From NCBI RefSeq assembly GCF_001428565.1, contig NZ_LMIA01000007.1, forward strand, positions 310,001 through 374,000: a DNA stretch of 64,000 bases, read 5' to 3'. This DNA comes from Nocardioides sp. Root190. Its GTDB lineage: Bacteria > Actinomycetota > Actinomycetes > Propionibacteriales > Nocardioidaceae. A program made the translations under genes and the position numbers. Below, one piece after another: positions 9,198 through 17,425 of the stretch. Every line of letters starts with the position of its first letter. Positions within the stretch are counted from its first letter, which is position 1. The notes under the pieces were generated by a model, which searched no databases, was not told the origin of the DNA, and saw only the letters and a program-made list of their open reading frames with translations.

Positions 9198-10175
9198 GTG
9201 CGTTCCTTCTCCTGTCGCCTGTGCGACAGCCCCCTGTTCTTCGACAACTCCCTCTGCGTTTCCTGTGGCACCGCCCTCGGTTTCTCGCGGGGTGAGCGCG
9301 ACATCGTTCCCGTCGACCCCGAGGGCCAGTACGTCGACCTCGCCGGTCTGGTGTGGCACGTCTGCGTCAACCTCAACCTCTCGGGCTGCACCTGGCTCGC
9401 GGCCATCGAGGGCGAGCAGTGCGAGGCGTGCGACCTCACCCGGATCCGCCCGGCGGCGACCGACCTGGTGGGCATGGCGCAGTTCCCCGCGGCCGAATCG
9501 GCCAAGCGGCACCTGGTCGTGGAGCTGGACACCCTCGGGTTCGACATCACCGGACTGGTCTTCGACATGCGCTCGAGCAGCGAGGCCGCCGGTGAGGACG
9601 TCGTGATCGGCCACGCCGACGGGGTGATCACGATCGACCTCGCCGAGACCGACGACGCGCGACGCGAGCGGATCCGCCAGGAGCTCGGCGAGCCGTACCG
9701 GACGCTGCTCGGCCACCTCCGGCACGAGGTCGGGCACTACCTGCAGTCCCAGCTGGTCACCCCGGCCGACCCCGACCTGCTCGCGCGCTGCCGGGAGCTC
9801 TTCGGCGACGAGACGGCCGACTACCAGGCCGAGATCGACCGCCACTACTCGCAGGGGCCGCCGTCGGGGTGGGAGGACTCCTACATCACGACCTACGCGA
9901 CGATGCACCCGTTCGAGGACTTCGCGGAGACCTTCGCGCACTACCTCCACATCAGCGACACGTGTGAGACCGCGTCGGCCTACGGCCTGGGCACGGTCGA
10001 CGTGTCGGCGTTCAGCGTGTTCCGCGACCTGGTCCTCGCCGTGTGGGTCCCGCTGTCGGTCGCGCTCAACCAGATCAACCGTTCGATGGGCAAGGCCGAC
10101 GTCTACCCGTTCGTGATCCCTGATCCCGTGCTCGACAAGCTCGACTTCGTGGCCGGGCTGGCCCGGAGAGGTTGA
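9198..10175 (+). CDS. Zinc-ribbon putative zinc-binding metallopeptidase
   Basis: 325 residues from GTG 9198. The N-terminus has a zinc ribbon with C6-x2-C9 and C20-x2-C23. H176-E-V-G-H180 gives the HExxH zinc-peptidase motif inside LRHEVGHYLQSQL, and a downstream FEDFAETFAHY segment may supply the third ligand. This arrangement matches the putative zinc-binding metallopeptidase family (zinc ribbon plus Peptidase_Mx). No signal peptide, so probably cytoplasmic. Substrate unknown. It abuts the next gene (1-bp gap), suggesting an operon. Confidence 0.88.
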   Translation: MRSFSCRLCDSPLFFDNSLCVSCGTALGFSRGERDIVPVDPEGQYVDLAGLVWHVCVNLNLSGCTWLAAIEGEQCEACDLTRIRPAATDLVGMAQFPAAESAKRHLVVELDTLGFDITGLVFDMRSSSEAAGEDVVIGHADGVITIDLAETDDARRERIRQELGEPYRTLLGHLRHEVGHYLQSQLVTPADPDLLARCRELFGDETADYQAEIDRHYSQGPPSGWEDSYITTYATMHPFEDFAETFAHYLHISDTCETASAYGLGTVDVSAFSVFRDLVLAVWVPLSVALNQINRSMGKADVYPFVIPDPVLDKLDFVAGLARRG

Positions 10176-10176
10176 G

Positions 10177-10677
10177 GTGAGCGGGCCCGGTCGCCGATGG
10201 CTGGTCGGAGCCGTCCTGCTGGGCGTGCTGACGGCACTGGTCGCTGCCGTGGTCTCCGTCCTCTCCTTGCGCGCCCCCGGTCCGGCAGAGGTCGCGGAGG
10301 ACTACCTCGCGTCGAGCTGGAACGGCGACTGGCGAACGGAGTGCGACCTCGCCACCAAGGAGTGGCGGCGGGCCGACCTCTTCGCCGGGTACCCGTTCGC
10401 GGACTGCGCGGCCTTCGCCGACGCGGCCGAGGAGGCCAGCGGTGAGGGTGGCTTCCTCGACTTCGCCGACGACACCGACATCGACATCACCGTCCAGACG
10501 GTCAACGACGACGACGGGCGTGCCCGGGTGGAGTACCTCATCGAGTTCAGGTACGACGGCCCGGACCGAGAGGGCTTCGACGCGCTCTGGCAGGGCGGTG
10601 GGGCACTCGACCGCGGAACCGTGGAGCTCGTCGACGTCGACGGCGCCTGGCGCGTCGCCGGCGTCGACGCCGGTTGA
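10177..10677 (+). CDS. Membrane-anchored protein with an NTF2-like extracytoplasmic domain
   Basis: 166 residues from GTG 10177, one base after the metallopeptidase stop. One N-terminal helix (about 6-27) is followed by an acidic outer domain. The pattern EDYL...C.L.........C.AFAD...V.TV..DDG.A.VEY.....G...LVDVDGAWRV is shared with the next gene (10805) and resembles DUF4878/NTF2-like domains. The two cysteines could form a disulfide. Function unknown. Confidence 0.7.
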   Translation: MSGPGRRWLVGAVLLGVLTALVAAVVSVLSLRAPGPAEVAEDYLASSWNGDWRTECDLATKEWRRADLFAGYPFADCAAFADAAEEASGEGGFLDFADDTDIDITVQTVNDDDGRARVEYLIEFRYDGPDREGFDALWQGGGALDRGTVELVDVDGAWRVAGVDAG

Positions 10678-10804
10678 CGCTGGTTGGCGCTGGTTGACGA
10701 TGCGCCGCACAACCTGCGCCACCGAGGCATGAAACGTGCCCAGCGTGGAATGATGCGGGCCATTCCGGAACGAGAAGTCCACTCGCGCGACCAGGGAGTT
10801 GCCC

Positions 10805-11797
10805 ATGTCTGACCCGAACCAGCCCACGACCCCTCCCGGGTGGTACCCCGACGGCCAGGGAGGTCAGCGCTGGTGGGACGGCACGCAGTGGACCGAGCAC
10901 ACCCAGCCCCCGGCCGGCGGAACCCCGGCAGCCCCGGCAGCCCCGGCCTCGCCGGTGCCCGGTGACCAGGCGACGGTCGTCGCCCCGAACCGTGCGGCCG
11001 ACTTCAACCCCGGTGGCGCGCAGGCTGGTTACGGCCAGCCTCAGGGCGGCCAGCCTCAGGGCGGCCAGCCGCAGCAGCAGCCGGGTCAACAGCCGGGCCA
11101 GCAGGGGTGGGGTCAGCCCGCAGGCCAGCCCGTCTACGGCCAGCCGGCCGGACAGCCGGGCTACGGCCAGCAGCAGCCCTACGGCGGGGGTGGCGGCTAC
11201 GGCCAGCCGCCGTACGGCGGTCAGGGCTCGGGCTCGGGCGGCGGCAAGGGCAAGGGCAAGCTGTTCGCGATCATCGGTGGCCTGCTCGCCGTCGTGATCA
11301 TCGCGGTGATCCTGGTCGTGGTGCTGCTCAAGGTCGTGGGCGGCAACAGCCCCGAGGCGGTCGCCAAGGAGTACCTCGCGGCCCAGAACTTCTTCGACCC
11401 CGACTTCAGTGCGCAGTGCGAGCTGCTCGCCAAGGACTCGCGGGAGTCGCTGCTGGAGAACGCCGACGCGAAGGACTGCGACGCCTACGCCGACGAGCAG
11501 CAGAAGGAGTACGACGACGAGACGGACGACAAGCTGTCCGACAACGACTCGTGCGACAAGACCTTCGACGACGTGAAGGGCGACTTCGACTACGAGGTCG
11601 AGGTGAAGGACGTCAAGGAGGACGGCGACACGGCGACCGCCGACTACGAGGTCACCACCAAGTTCACCGGCGACAAGGACGTCATCACCGACTGCGACGG
11701 TGACGACAGCGACGTCGAGAACACCGACGAGGGCACCCTGGACCTCGTCAAGGAGGACGGCGACTGGAAGGTCGAGTTCACCGGCGGCGACGAGTGA
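10805..11797 (+). CDS. DUF2510 domain membrane protein with extracytoplasmic NTF2-like domain
   Basis: 330 residues from ATG 10805, chosen because AGGGAG ends six bases upstream; a TTG two codons earlier is less likely. DUF2510 is visible at residues 8-35 (GWYPDGQGGQRWWDGTQWTEH). Then comes a long Gln/Gly/Pro/Tyr-rich stretch, a membrane helix at about 150-172 (FAIIGGLLAVVIIAVILVVVLL) and a strongly acidic outer domain with four cysteines ending in LVKEDGDWKVEF. The outer domain is a paralogue of that in the preceding gene. DUF2510 commonly forms the cytoplasmic head of actinobacterial envelope proteins; function unknown. Confidence 0.8.
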   Translation: MSDPNQPTTPPGWYPDGQGGQRWWDGTQWTEHTQPPAGGTPAAPAAPASPVPGDQATVVAPNRAADFNPGGAQAGYGQPQGGQPQGGQPQQQPGQQPGQQGWGQPAGQPVYGQPAGQPGYGQQQPYGGGGGYGQPPYGGQGSGSGGGKGKGKLFAIIGGLLAVVIIAVILVVVLLKVVGGNSPEAVAKEYLAAQNFFDPDFSAQCELLAKDSRESLLENADAKDCDAYADEQQKEYDDETDDKLSDNDSCDKTFDDVKGDFDYEVEVKDVKEDGDTATADYEVTTKFTGDKDVITDCDGDDSDVENTDEGTLDLVKEDGDWKVEFTGGDE

Positions 11798-11807
11798 CCC
11801 TCGGCCG

Positions 11808-12689
11808 GTGAGGTCGTCCTCCGCACTCCTGCTGGTCATCGTCGCCACGATCCTCGCCCCCTTCGCCATCGGGACGACGTGGCTCACCGGCCGTGTCGAT
11901 GACCGGCAGGAGTACCTCGACGCGATCGCTCCGCTCGCGGACGACGCGGGGGTGCGACAGGTCATGGCCGACGCCGCCGCAGCGGCGTCGGTGACCGCGC
12001 TCGAGAGGTACTCCCCGGTGGGGCTGCCCAGTGCCGTGTCGGACTGGGCGCAGCTCGCGGCCACCCAGGTCGTCGAGAGCCCCGAGTTCCCGACCTTCTG
12101 GCGTCAGGCCAACGAGGACGTCCACCGTGACGCCCTCGCGCTGCTGGAGGACCCTGACGCACCCACCGACGGCTCGCTCACCGTGGACGCCAGCCCGCTG
12201 GTCGCCCAGATCCTCCTCGAGCTCGAGGACCGAGGCATCCCCGTGGGTCTGCTGCCGCGGATCCCGCTCCAGGTCCCGGTCGTCGAGCGAGCGAAGATCG
12301 TCGAGGCCGGACCGACCTACCGCTCCGCCCACGAGGTGGCGCAGTGGCTGCCGGTCGTCTGGGCCGGCCTGGTCGCCCTGGCGCTGCTGATCGCCGTCGG
12401 GTGGCGAGGCCGGGTCCGCACCGCCGGTCTGGCGATGCTCGGTGTGGCCCTGGCAGGCGGCGTCCTGCTGCTGGCCGCGGATCCGCTCGCCGAGGCGGCC
12501 GCGGACCGCGCGGAGGTGGCCAACCAGGAGCTCGTGCGGATCATGCTCGATGCGGTGCTCGGGTCGTTGGCGCCGTACTCCCGGGGATTCCTGCTGGCTC
12601 TCCCGGTCGGTCTGGTGCTCCTCGCCGGGTCCTTCTGGCCGCGTCGCGAGTACGTCCACGACGAGGATCACGGTGCCTACGCGGAGTGA
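11808..12689 (+). CDS. Integral membrane protein with large extracytoplasmic loop
   Basis: 293 residues from GTG 11808, 10 bp after the previous stop; the frame is open further upstream but that overlaps the DUF2510 gene. A membrane helix at about 4-24, an outer domain of about 150 residues, and three C-terminal helices (VVWAGLVALALLIAVGW, LAMLGVALAGGVLLLAA, FLLALPVGLVLLAGSFW). No catalytic motif. Similar four-helix proteins of unknown function are common in Nocardioides (family memory). Last gene of the envelope cluster. Confidence 0.7.
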   Translation: MRSSSALLLVIVATILAPFAIGTTWLTGRVDDRQEYLDAIAPLADDAGVRQVMADAAAAASVTALERYSPVGLPSAVSDWAQLAATQVVESPEFPTFWRQANEDVHRDALALLEDPDAPTDGSLTVDASPLVAQILLELEDRGIPVGLLPRIPLQVPVVERAKIVEAGPTYRSAHEVAQWLPVVWAGLVALALLIAVGWRGRVRTAGLAMLGVALAGGVLLLAADPLAEAAADRAEVANQELVRIMLDAVLGSLAPYSRGFLLALPVGLVLLAGSFWPRREYVHDEDHGAYAE

Positions 12690-12710
12690 GCCGCGGGGGG
12701 CGAAGTCCTC

Positions 12711-12729
12711 GTCACACGGACGCTGTGAC
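12711..12729. promoter_or_regulatory. Dyad GTCACA-N7-TGTGAC upstream of the dehydrogenase operon
   Basis: A perfect 6-bp inverted repeat with 7-bp spacer, about 120 bp before the E1alpha ATG at 12853. Half-site order is the reverse of a Crp box, so it is not called one. Possible operator; no regulator identified. Confidence 0.3.
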
Positions 12730-12852
12730 GCGTATCGTGAAGGGAATCGTCGTTCCGCCTGACGCCACCCATCCTTGTGGTTACAGTCGGGCCGCCGACC
12801 TACCCCCGACCCGTGGCACGGCGACCCTGTCGCCACGGACCTAGGAGTGGCA

Positions 12853-13983
12853 ATGACTGACCCCGTTTTCGGCCCTGCTCCTGATCTCGACGCCGATCCG
12901 GAGCTCGTCCAGCTGTTGACCCCCGAGGGGGAGCGGGTCCACCACCCGGGCTTCGACCTCGAGTTCTCCGCCGAGCAGGTCCGCGGCTTCTACCGCGACA
13001 TGACCCTCGTGCGACGCCTCGACATCGAGGCGACCGCGCTGCAGCGTCACGGCGAGCTCGGCCTGTGGGTCCAGTCGCTGGGGCAGGAGGCGGCGCAGAT
13101 CGGTGCGGGTCGCGCGCTCCTGCCGCAGGACTATGTCTTCCCGACCTATCGCGAGCACGGGGTCGCCTGGTGCCGCGACATCGATCCGGTGCAGCTGCTC
13201 AGCATGTACCGCGGCGTCGACCATGGTGGCTGGGACCCGGCCGAGCACAACTTCAACCTCTACACGGTGGTGATCGGCGCGCAGACGCTGCACGCCACCG
13301 GCTACGCCATGGGGGTCCAGCGCGACGGTGCCGTCGGCACCGGCGACCCGACCCGCGACACCGCCGTCGTCGCGCACTTCGGGGACGGTGCCTCCTCGCA
13401 GGGCGACGTCAGCGAGGCCTTCGTGTTCGCGGCGTCCTACAACGCGCCGGTCGTGTTCTTCTGCCAGAACAACCAGTGGGCGATCTCGGAGCCGATCGAG
13501 CGCCAGTCGCGGATCCCGCTCTACCGACGTTCGCAGGGCTTCGGCTTCCCGGGCGTCCGCGTCGACGGCAACGACGTGCTGGCGACGTACTCCGTCATGC
13601 AGGCGGCCCTCAGGCATGCTCGCGAGGGCCAGGGGCCCATCCTCGTGGAGGCGTTCACCTACCGGATGGGCGCGCACACGACCACCGACGACCCGACCCG
13701 CTACCGGCACGCCGAAGAGGTCGAGCAGTGGCGCCTCAAGGACCCGATCACGCGGGTGGAGGCCCACCTGCGTCGCGAGGGCCTGGCCGACGAGGCGTTC
13801 TTCGAGGAGGTCGCTGCGGAGGCCGACGAGCTCGGCGAGCGGATGCGACGCGAGTGCAAGGCGCTGCCCGATCCGCAACCCCGTGGAATCTTCGATCTCG
13901 TCCACGCCGAGCAGACCGAAGAGCTCGTGGCCCAGCAGGCGTCGTACGACGCCCACGTCGCGTCGTTCGAGGAGGTCCACTGA
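12853..13983 (+). CDS. pdhA: 2-oxoacid (pyruvate/branched-chain) dehydrogenase E1 component, alpha subunit
   Basis: 376 residues from ATG 12853, preceded by AGGAGTGG. The thiamine diphosphate motif runs from GDG (177-179) to NN (206-207, CQNNQWAIS), with the upstream FPTYREHG and downstream FTYRMGAHTT blocks typical of heterotetrameric E1alpha. It decarboxylates a 2-oxoacid and passes the acyl group to the lipoyl arm of E2. Followed by E1beta (ATGA overlap) and E2. Most actinobacteria use the single-chain AceE for pyruvate, so a branched-chain 2-oxoacid substrate (bkdA) is at least as likely as pyruvate; sequence alone does not settle it. No E3 gene is adjacent. Confidence 0.93.
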   Translation: MTDPVFGPAPDLDADPELVQLLTPEGERVHHPGFDLEFSAEQVRGFYRDMTLVRRLDIEATALQRHGELGLWVQSLGQEAAQIGAGRALLPQDYVFPTYREHGVAWCRDIDPVQLLSMYRGVDHGGWDPAEHNFNLYTVVIGAQTLHATGYAMGVQRDGAVGTGDPTRDTAVVAHFGDGASSQGDVSEAFVFAASYNAPVVFFCQNNQWAISEPIERQSRIPLYRRSQGFGFPGVRVDGNDVLATYSVMQAALRHAREGQGPILVEAFTYRMGAHTTTDDPTRYRHAEEVEQWRLKDPITRVEAHLRREGLADEAFFEEVAAEADELGERMRRECKALPDPQPRGIFDLVHAEQTEELVAQQASYDAHVASFEEVH

Positions 13984-14960
13984 TGACCACCATGACGATG
14001 GCCAAGGCGCTCAACAACGGCCTGCGCCGGGCGATGGAGGACGACGACAAGGTCCTGGTGATGGGGGAGGACGTCGGCACGCTCGGCGGTGTCTTCCGGA
14101 TCACCGACGGTCTGCAGAAGGACTTCGGCGACGACCGCGTCATCGACACCCCGCTCGCGGAGTCCGGCATCGTCGGCACCGCCGTGGGTCTGGCGATGCG
14201 TGGCTACCGGCCGGTCGTGGAGATCCAGTTCGACGGTTTCGTCTACCCCGCCTACGACCAGATCGTGTGCCAGGTCGCCAAGCTGCACTTCCGCAGCCAG
14301 GGCCGGATCAAGATGCCGATCGTCATCCGGATTCCGTTCGGTGGCGGCATCGGCGCGGTCGAGCACCACAGCGAGTCGCCCGAGGCGCAGTTCGTCCACA
14401 CGCCCGGCCTCAAGGTCGTCGCGTGCTCCAACCCTGCCGATGCCTACACGATGATCCAGCAGGCCATCGCCTCCGACGACCCGGTGATCTTCCTCGAGCC
14501 CAAGCGGCTCTACTACTCGGCCAAGGCCGACGTCGACGAGGCTGCGACACCCCCGCCGCTGTGGAAGTCGCAGGTCGTCCGCACCGGGTCCGACGCCACC
14601 CTGGTCGGCTACGGACCCACGGTCTCGACCTGCCTGGACGCTGCTGCGGTCGCAGCCGAGGAGGGGCGTTCGATCGAGGTGATCGACCTGCGCACCCTCT
14701 CGCCGCTCGACCTCGGCCCCGTCCACGAGTCCGTACGTCGCACCGGTCGCCTCGTCGTCGTGCACGAGGCCCACATGACGCTGGGCATGGGCGCCGAGAT
14801 CGCTGCCCGGGTCACCGAGGAGTGCTTCCACTCGCTCGAGGCCCCGGTGCTCCGCGTCGGCGGCTACGACACCCCCTATCCGCCCTCCCGGATCGAGGAG
14901 GCCTACCTCCCCGACCTGGACCGGGTGCTGGACGCCGTCGACCGGACCGTCGGGTTCTGA
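13983..14960 (+). CDS. pdhB: 2-oxoacid (pyruvate/branched-chain) dehydrogenase E1 component, beta subunit
   Basis: 325 residues from ATG 13983, overlapping the E1alpha stop by ATGA; an in-frame ATG three codons on is an alternative. Features of E1beta: VMGEDVGTLGGVFRIT near the N-terminus, then DTPLAESGIVGTAVG, FRSQGRIKMPIVIR and the C-terminal transketolase domain (IDLRTLSPLDL, VVHEAHMTLGMGAEIAA). Pairs with E1alpha to build the alpha2beta2 E1 core. Same caveat on pyruvate versus branched-chain substrate. Confidence 0.93.
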   Translation: MTTMTMAKALNNGLRRAMEDDDKVLVMGEDVGTLGGVFRITDGLQKDFGDDRVIDTPLAESGIVGTAVGLAMRGYRPVVEIQFDGFVYPAYDQIVCQVAKLHFRSQGRIKMPIVIRIPFGGGIGAVEHHSESPEAQFVHTPGLKVVACSNPADAYTMIQQAIASDDPVIFLEPKRLYYSAKADVDEAATPPPLWKSQVVRTGSDATLVGYGPTVSTCLDAAAVAAEEGRSIEVIDLRTLSPLDLGPVHESVRRTGRLVVVHEAHMTLGMGAEIAARVTEECFHSLEAPVLRVGGYDTPYPPSRIEEAYLPDLDRVLDAVDRTVGF

Positions 14961-14971
14961 GGAGCACCGCC

Positions 14972-16342
14972 ATGACAGTGCAGACTGCCAACGAGTTCAA
15001 GCTCCCCGACGCGGGCGAAGGCCTGACCGAGGCCGACATCGTGGCCTGGCGGGTCGCGGTGGGCGATGCGGTCGCCGTCAACGACGTCATCGTCGAGATC
15101 GAGACCGCCAAGTCGATCGTCGAGCTGCCCTCGCCGTACGCCGGTGAGGTCCTCGCGCTCCTCGTCGCCGAAGGTGACACGGTCCAGGTCGGCACGCCGA
15201 TCATTCGGATCGGTGACGCCGGCGCCACCGCGCCCGCAGCGCCCGCAGCGCCCATCGAGCCGGTCGAGCCGGTCGACGACGCGGACGCCCCGCGGACCGG
15301 CCCGGAGATCATCGACACCAACATCCCGCCCACCGGCCAGGCGACGCTGGTCGGCTACGGCCCCAAGCAGCGCACCCTGCGGCGGCGGACCCGCAAGGGC
15401 GAGGTCCGGTCGGCGCCGCTGGCACCGCCGGTCCAGCCGGCCGCGCGGCAGCCCTTCCCGGACCCCCGGGTCGGTCGCGCCCTCGCCAAGCCCTTGGTCC
15501 GCCGTCTGGCCCGCGACCTCGGGATCGACCTGGCGAGCGTGATCCCGACCGGGCCGGACGGGACGGTCAGCCGCGACGACGTGCTCGCTGCCGCCTCCCC
15601 GATCATCGAGCGGACCGCCCCCGTGGCCGCGCCGCGGGCGGGCGAGCTGGAGACCCGCGAGCCGATCAGGGGCGTGCGCAAGCAGATGGCGGCCGCGATG
15701 GTCGCCTCGATGAGCACGGCGCCCCATGTCAGCGAGTGGCTGACCGTCGACGCGACGGCCACCGTGGAGCTGGTCGCCCGCTTCAAGGAGCGGCGGGAGT
15801 TCGCCGGGATCAAGGTGAGCCCGCTGCTCGTCGTGGCGAGGGCCTGCGTTCTCGCGATGCGGCGTACTCCCCTCGTCAACTCGACCTGGGACGAGGCGGC
15901 CCAGGAGGTCGTGGTCAAGCACTACGTCAACCTCGGCATCGCGGCCGCGACCCCCCGCGGCCTGATCGTCCCGAACATCAAGGGAGCCCACGACCTCTCC
16001 CTGGTCGAGCTGGCCCAGGCGCTGGAGACCCTCGCCGACACCGCCCGCGTGGGCCGCACGCAGCCCGCAGACCTCAGCGGCGGCTCGTTCACGATCACCA
16101 ACATCGGCGTGCTCGGCGTCGACGGCGGCGCCCCGATCATCAACCCGGGGGAGTCGGCAATCCTCTGCCTGGGCGCGATCAAGTCGCAGCCGTGGGTGGT
16201 GGGGGACCAGGTCGTCCCGCGCCAGGTGATGACGCTGTCGCTGTCCTTCGACCACCGTCACATCGACGGTGCGACGGGCTCGCAGTTCCTCACCGACGTC
16301 GCGGGCATCGTGAGCGACCCGGGCTCGGCCCTGCTGTTCTGA
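14972..16342 (+). CDS. 2-oxoacid dehydrogenase E2 component (dihydrolipoyl acyltransferase)
   Basis: 456 residues from ATG 14972, preceded by GAGGAG. One lipoyl domain with the lipoylated lysine at K47 (VEIETAKSIVELPSP), an Ala/Pro-rich linker, a peripheral-subunit-binding domain at about 156-198 (PLVRRLARDLGIDLASVIPT...GTVSRDDVLAA) and the catalytic acyltransferase domain with DHRHIDG at about 427-433 near the C-terminus. It carries acyl groups from E1 to CoA. A single lipoyl domain and the E1alpha/beta context fit a BkdC/PdhC-type E2. E3 must be supplied from elsewhere in the genome. Confidence 0.93.
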   Translation: MTVQTANEFKLPDAGEGLTEADIVAWRVAVGDAVAVNDVIVEIETAKSIVELPSPYAGEVLALLVAEGDTVQVGTPIIRIGDAGATAPAAPAAPIEPVEPVDDADAPRTGPEIIDTNIPPTGQATLVGYGPKQRTLRRRTRKGEVRSAPLAPPVQPAARQPFPDPRVGRALAKPLVRRLARDLGIDLASVIPTGPDGTVSRDDVLAAASPIIERTAPVAAPRAGELETREPIRGVRKQMAAAMVASMSTAPHVSEWLTVDATATVELVARFKERREFAGIKVSPLLVVARACVLAMRRTPLVNSTWDEAAQEVVVKHYVNLGIAAATPRGLIVPNIKGAHDLSLVELAQALETLADTARVGRTQPADLSGGSFTITNIGVLGVDGGAPIINPGESAILCLGAIKSQPWVVGDQVVPRQVMTLSLSFDHRHIDGATGSQFLTDVAGIVSDPGSALLF

Positions 16343-16396
16343 GCGGGCTGGGGACAGACCTCCCGGGCTCGGCGCGCTGCGGGTACAAACGAGGAC

Positions 16397-17425
16397 GTGC
16401 CCGCCCCAGATCGTCGTGACCCGCCCGCACCGGGCGACCTGCTCGGTCCCTACCGGATCGTGCGTCGCCTCGGGCAGGGCGGCATGGGCGCCGTGTACGA
16501 CGCCGTCGACACCACGCTCGATCGCCACGTCGCGCTCAAGGTGATCACGCCCGCGCTCGCCGACGACCCGCAGATGCGCGAGCGGTTCGTCCGCGAGGCC
16601 CGGGCGCAGGCGTCGCTCGACTCGCCGCACGTCGTCCAGGTCTTCTCGCACGGCGAGGTGGACGGCCGACTCCACATCGTCACCCAGCTCGTGCCCGACG
16701 GCGACCTGGGCCGGTTCGTGCGGCGCCACGGCCCGCTCGAGCCGGGGTTCGCCGCCGACCTCGTCGCGCAGGTCGCGGACGGGCTGGCCGCGGCGCACCG
16801 CGCGGGTCTGGTGCATCGCGACATCAAGGCGTCCAACGTGCTGCTCCGCCACCGCGGCACCGACACCGTCGCCCAGCTCGCCGACTTCGGGATCGCGGAC
16901 GCCTGGAGCGCCGGTGAGATGGCCGCGGACGTCGTTGCTCTCGGTCGGCTGCTCGGTTCGGTGCTGGCCGACGGCGTCGGCCGGGAGCTCGCCGCTGTGG
17001 TGGGTGCTGCGAGGTCGGCCGACGAGCTCCGCGACGGGCTGCGCTCGTGGGGGACCGGGCGCCGGTCGGTCCCACCTGGGGGCCGTCGGGGTCGTCGGCG
17101 CCTGGTCGCGGGCGTCGCGGTGGCGGCCGTCGTCGTCGTGGGCGTCGGGGGCGTGCTGGCCGGCGGCGGGGCGTCCGACGACCTCGGTCCGGAGGCGCGG
17201 GTGGCGCGAGCGTTGCAGCAGCAGGCCGGCCTCGACGACACGAGCGCCACCTGCGCGGCGCACCGGATCGTCGAGCGTCACGGCGTCGAGGGGTGGCGCC
17301 GTCCGGAGCACCGCGACGACGTCCTCGCCGCCGTTGCTGCCTGTCTCTGGTGGCCTCAGCCGTCGGCGAGCCGGATCAGTCCGAGGATCGTGGCGACGTA
17401 CAAGGAACCGTCCGGACCGAGGTAG
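16397..17425 (+). CDS. Serine/threonine protein kinase with a deleted activation segment (possible pseudokinase)
   Basis: 342 residues from GTG 16397. The N-lobe and catalytic loop are intact: glycine loop GQGGMGAVY (27-34), K48 in VALKV, HRD at 140-142 with N147, and DFG at 163-165. After DFG the sequence jumps to ADVVALGRLLGSVLADG. The usual GT.xYMAPE activation segment and most of the substrate-binding C-lobe are missing, so about 20-30 residues seem lost there. A membrane helix follows at about 236-257 and a short outer tail. No PASTA domains. The last 70 bp overlap, tail to tail, the convergent gene at 17356, so the final residues read antisense of that gene. May bind ATP without normal kinase activity (inference). 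Confidence 0.82.
   Translation: MPAPDRRDPPAPGDLLGPYRIVRRLGQGGMGAVYDAVDTTLDRHVALKVITPALADDPQMRERFVREARAQASLDSPHVVQVFSHGEVDGRLHIVTQLVPDGDLGRFVRRHGPLEPGFAADLVAQVADGLAAAHRAGLVHRDIKASNVLLRHRGTDTVAQLADFGIADAWSAGEMAADVVALGRLLGSVLADGVGRELAAVVGAARSADELRDGLRSWGTGRRSVPPGGRRGRRRLVAGVAVAAVVVVGVGGVLAGGGASDDLGPEARVARALQQQAGLDDTSATCAAHRIVERHGVEGWRRPEHRDDVLAAVAACLWWPQPSASRISPRIVATYKEPSGPR

Noticed and set aside
12711..12729. Crp box before the dehydrogenase operon
   Set aside because: The half-sites are in the reverse order (GTCACA...TGTGAC), which does not match TGTGA-N6-TCACA; kept only as an unnamed dyad.
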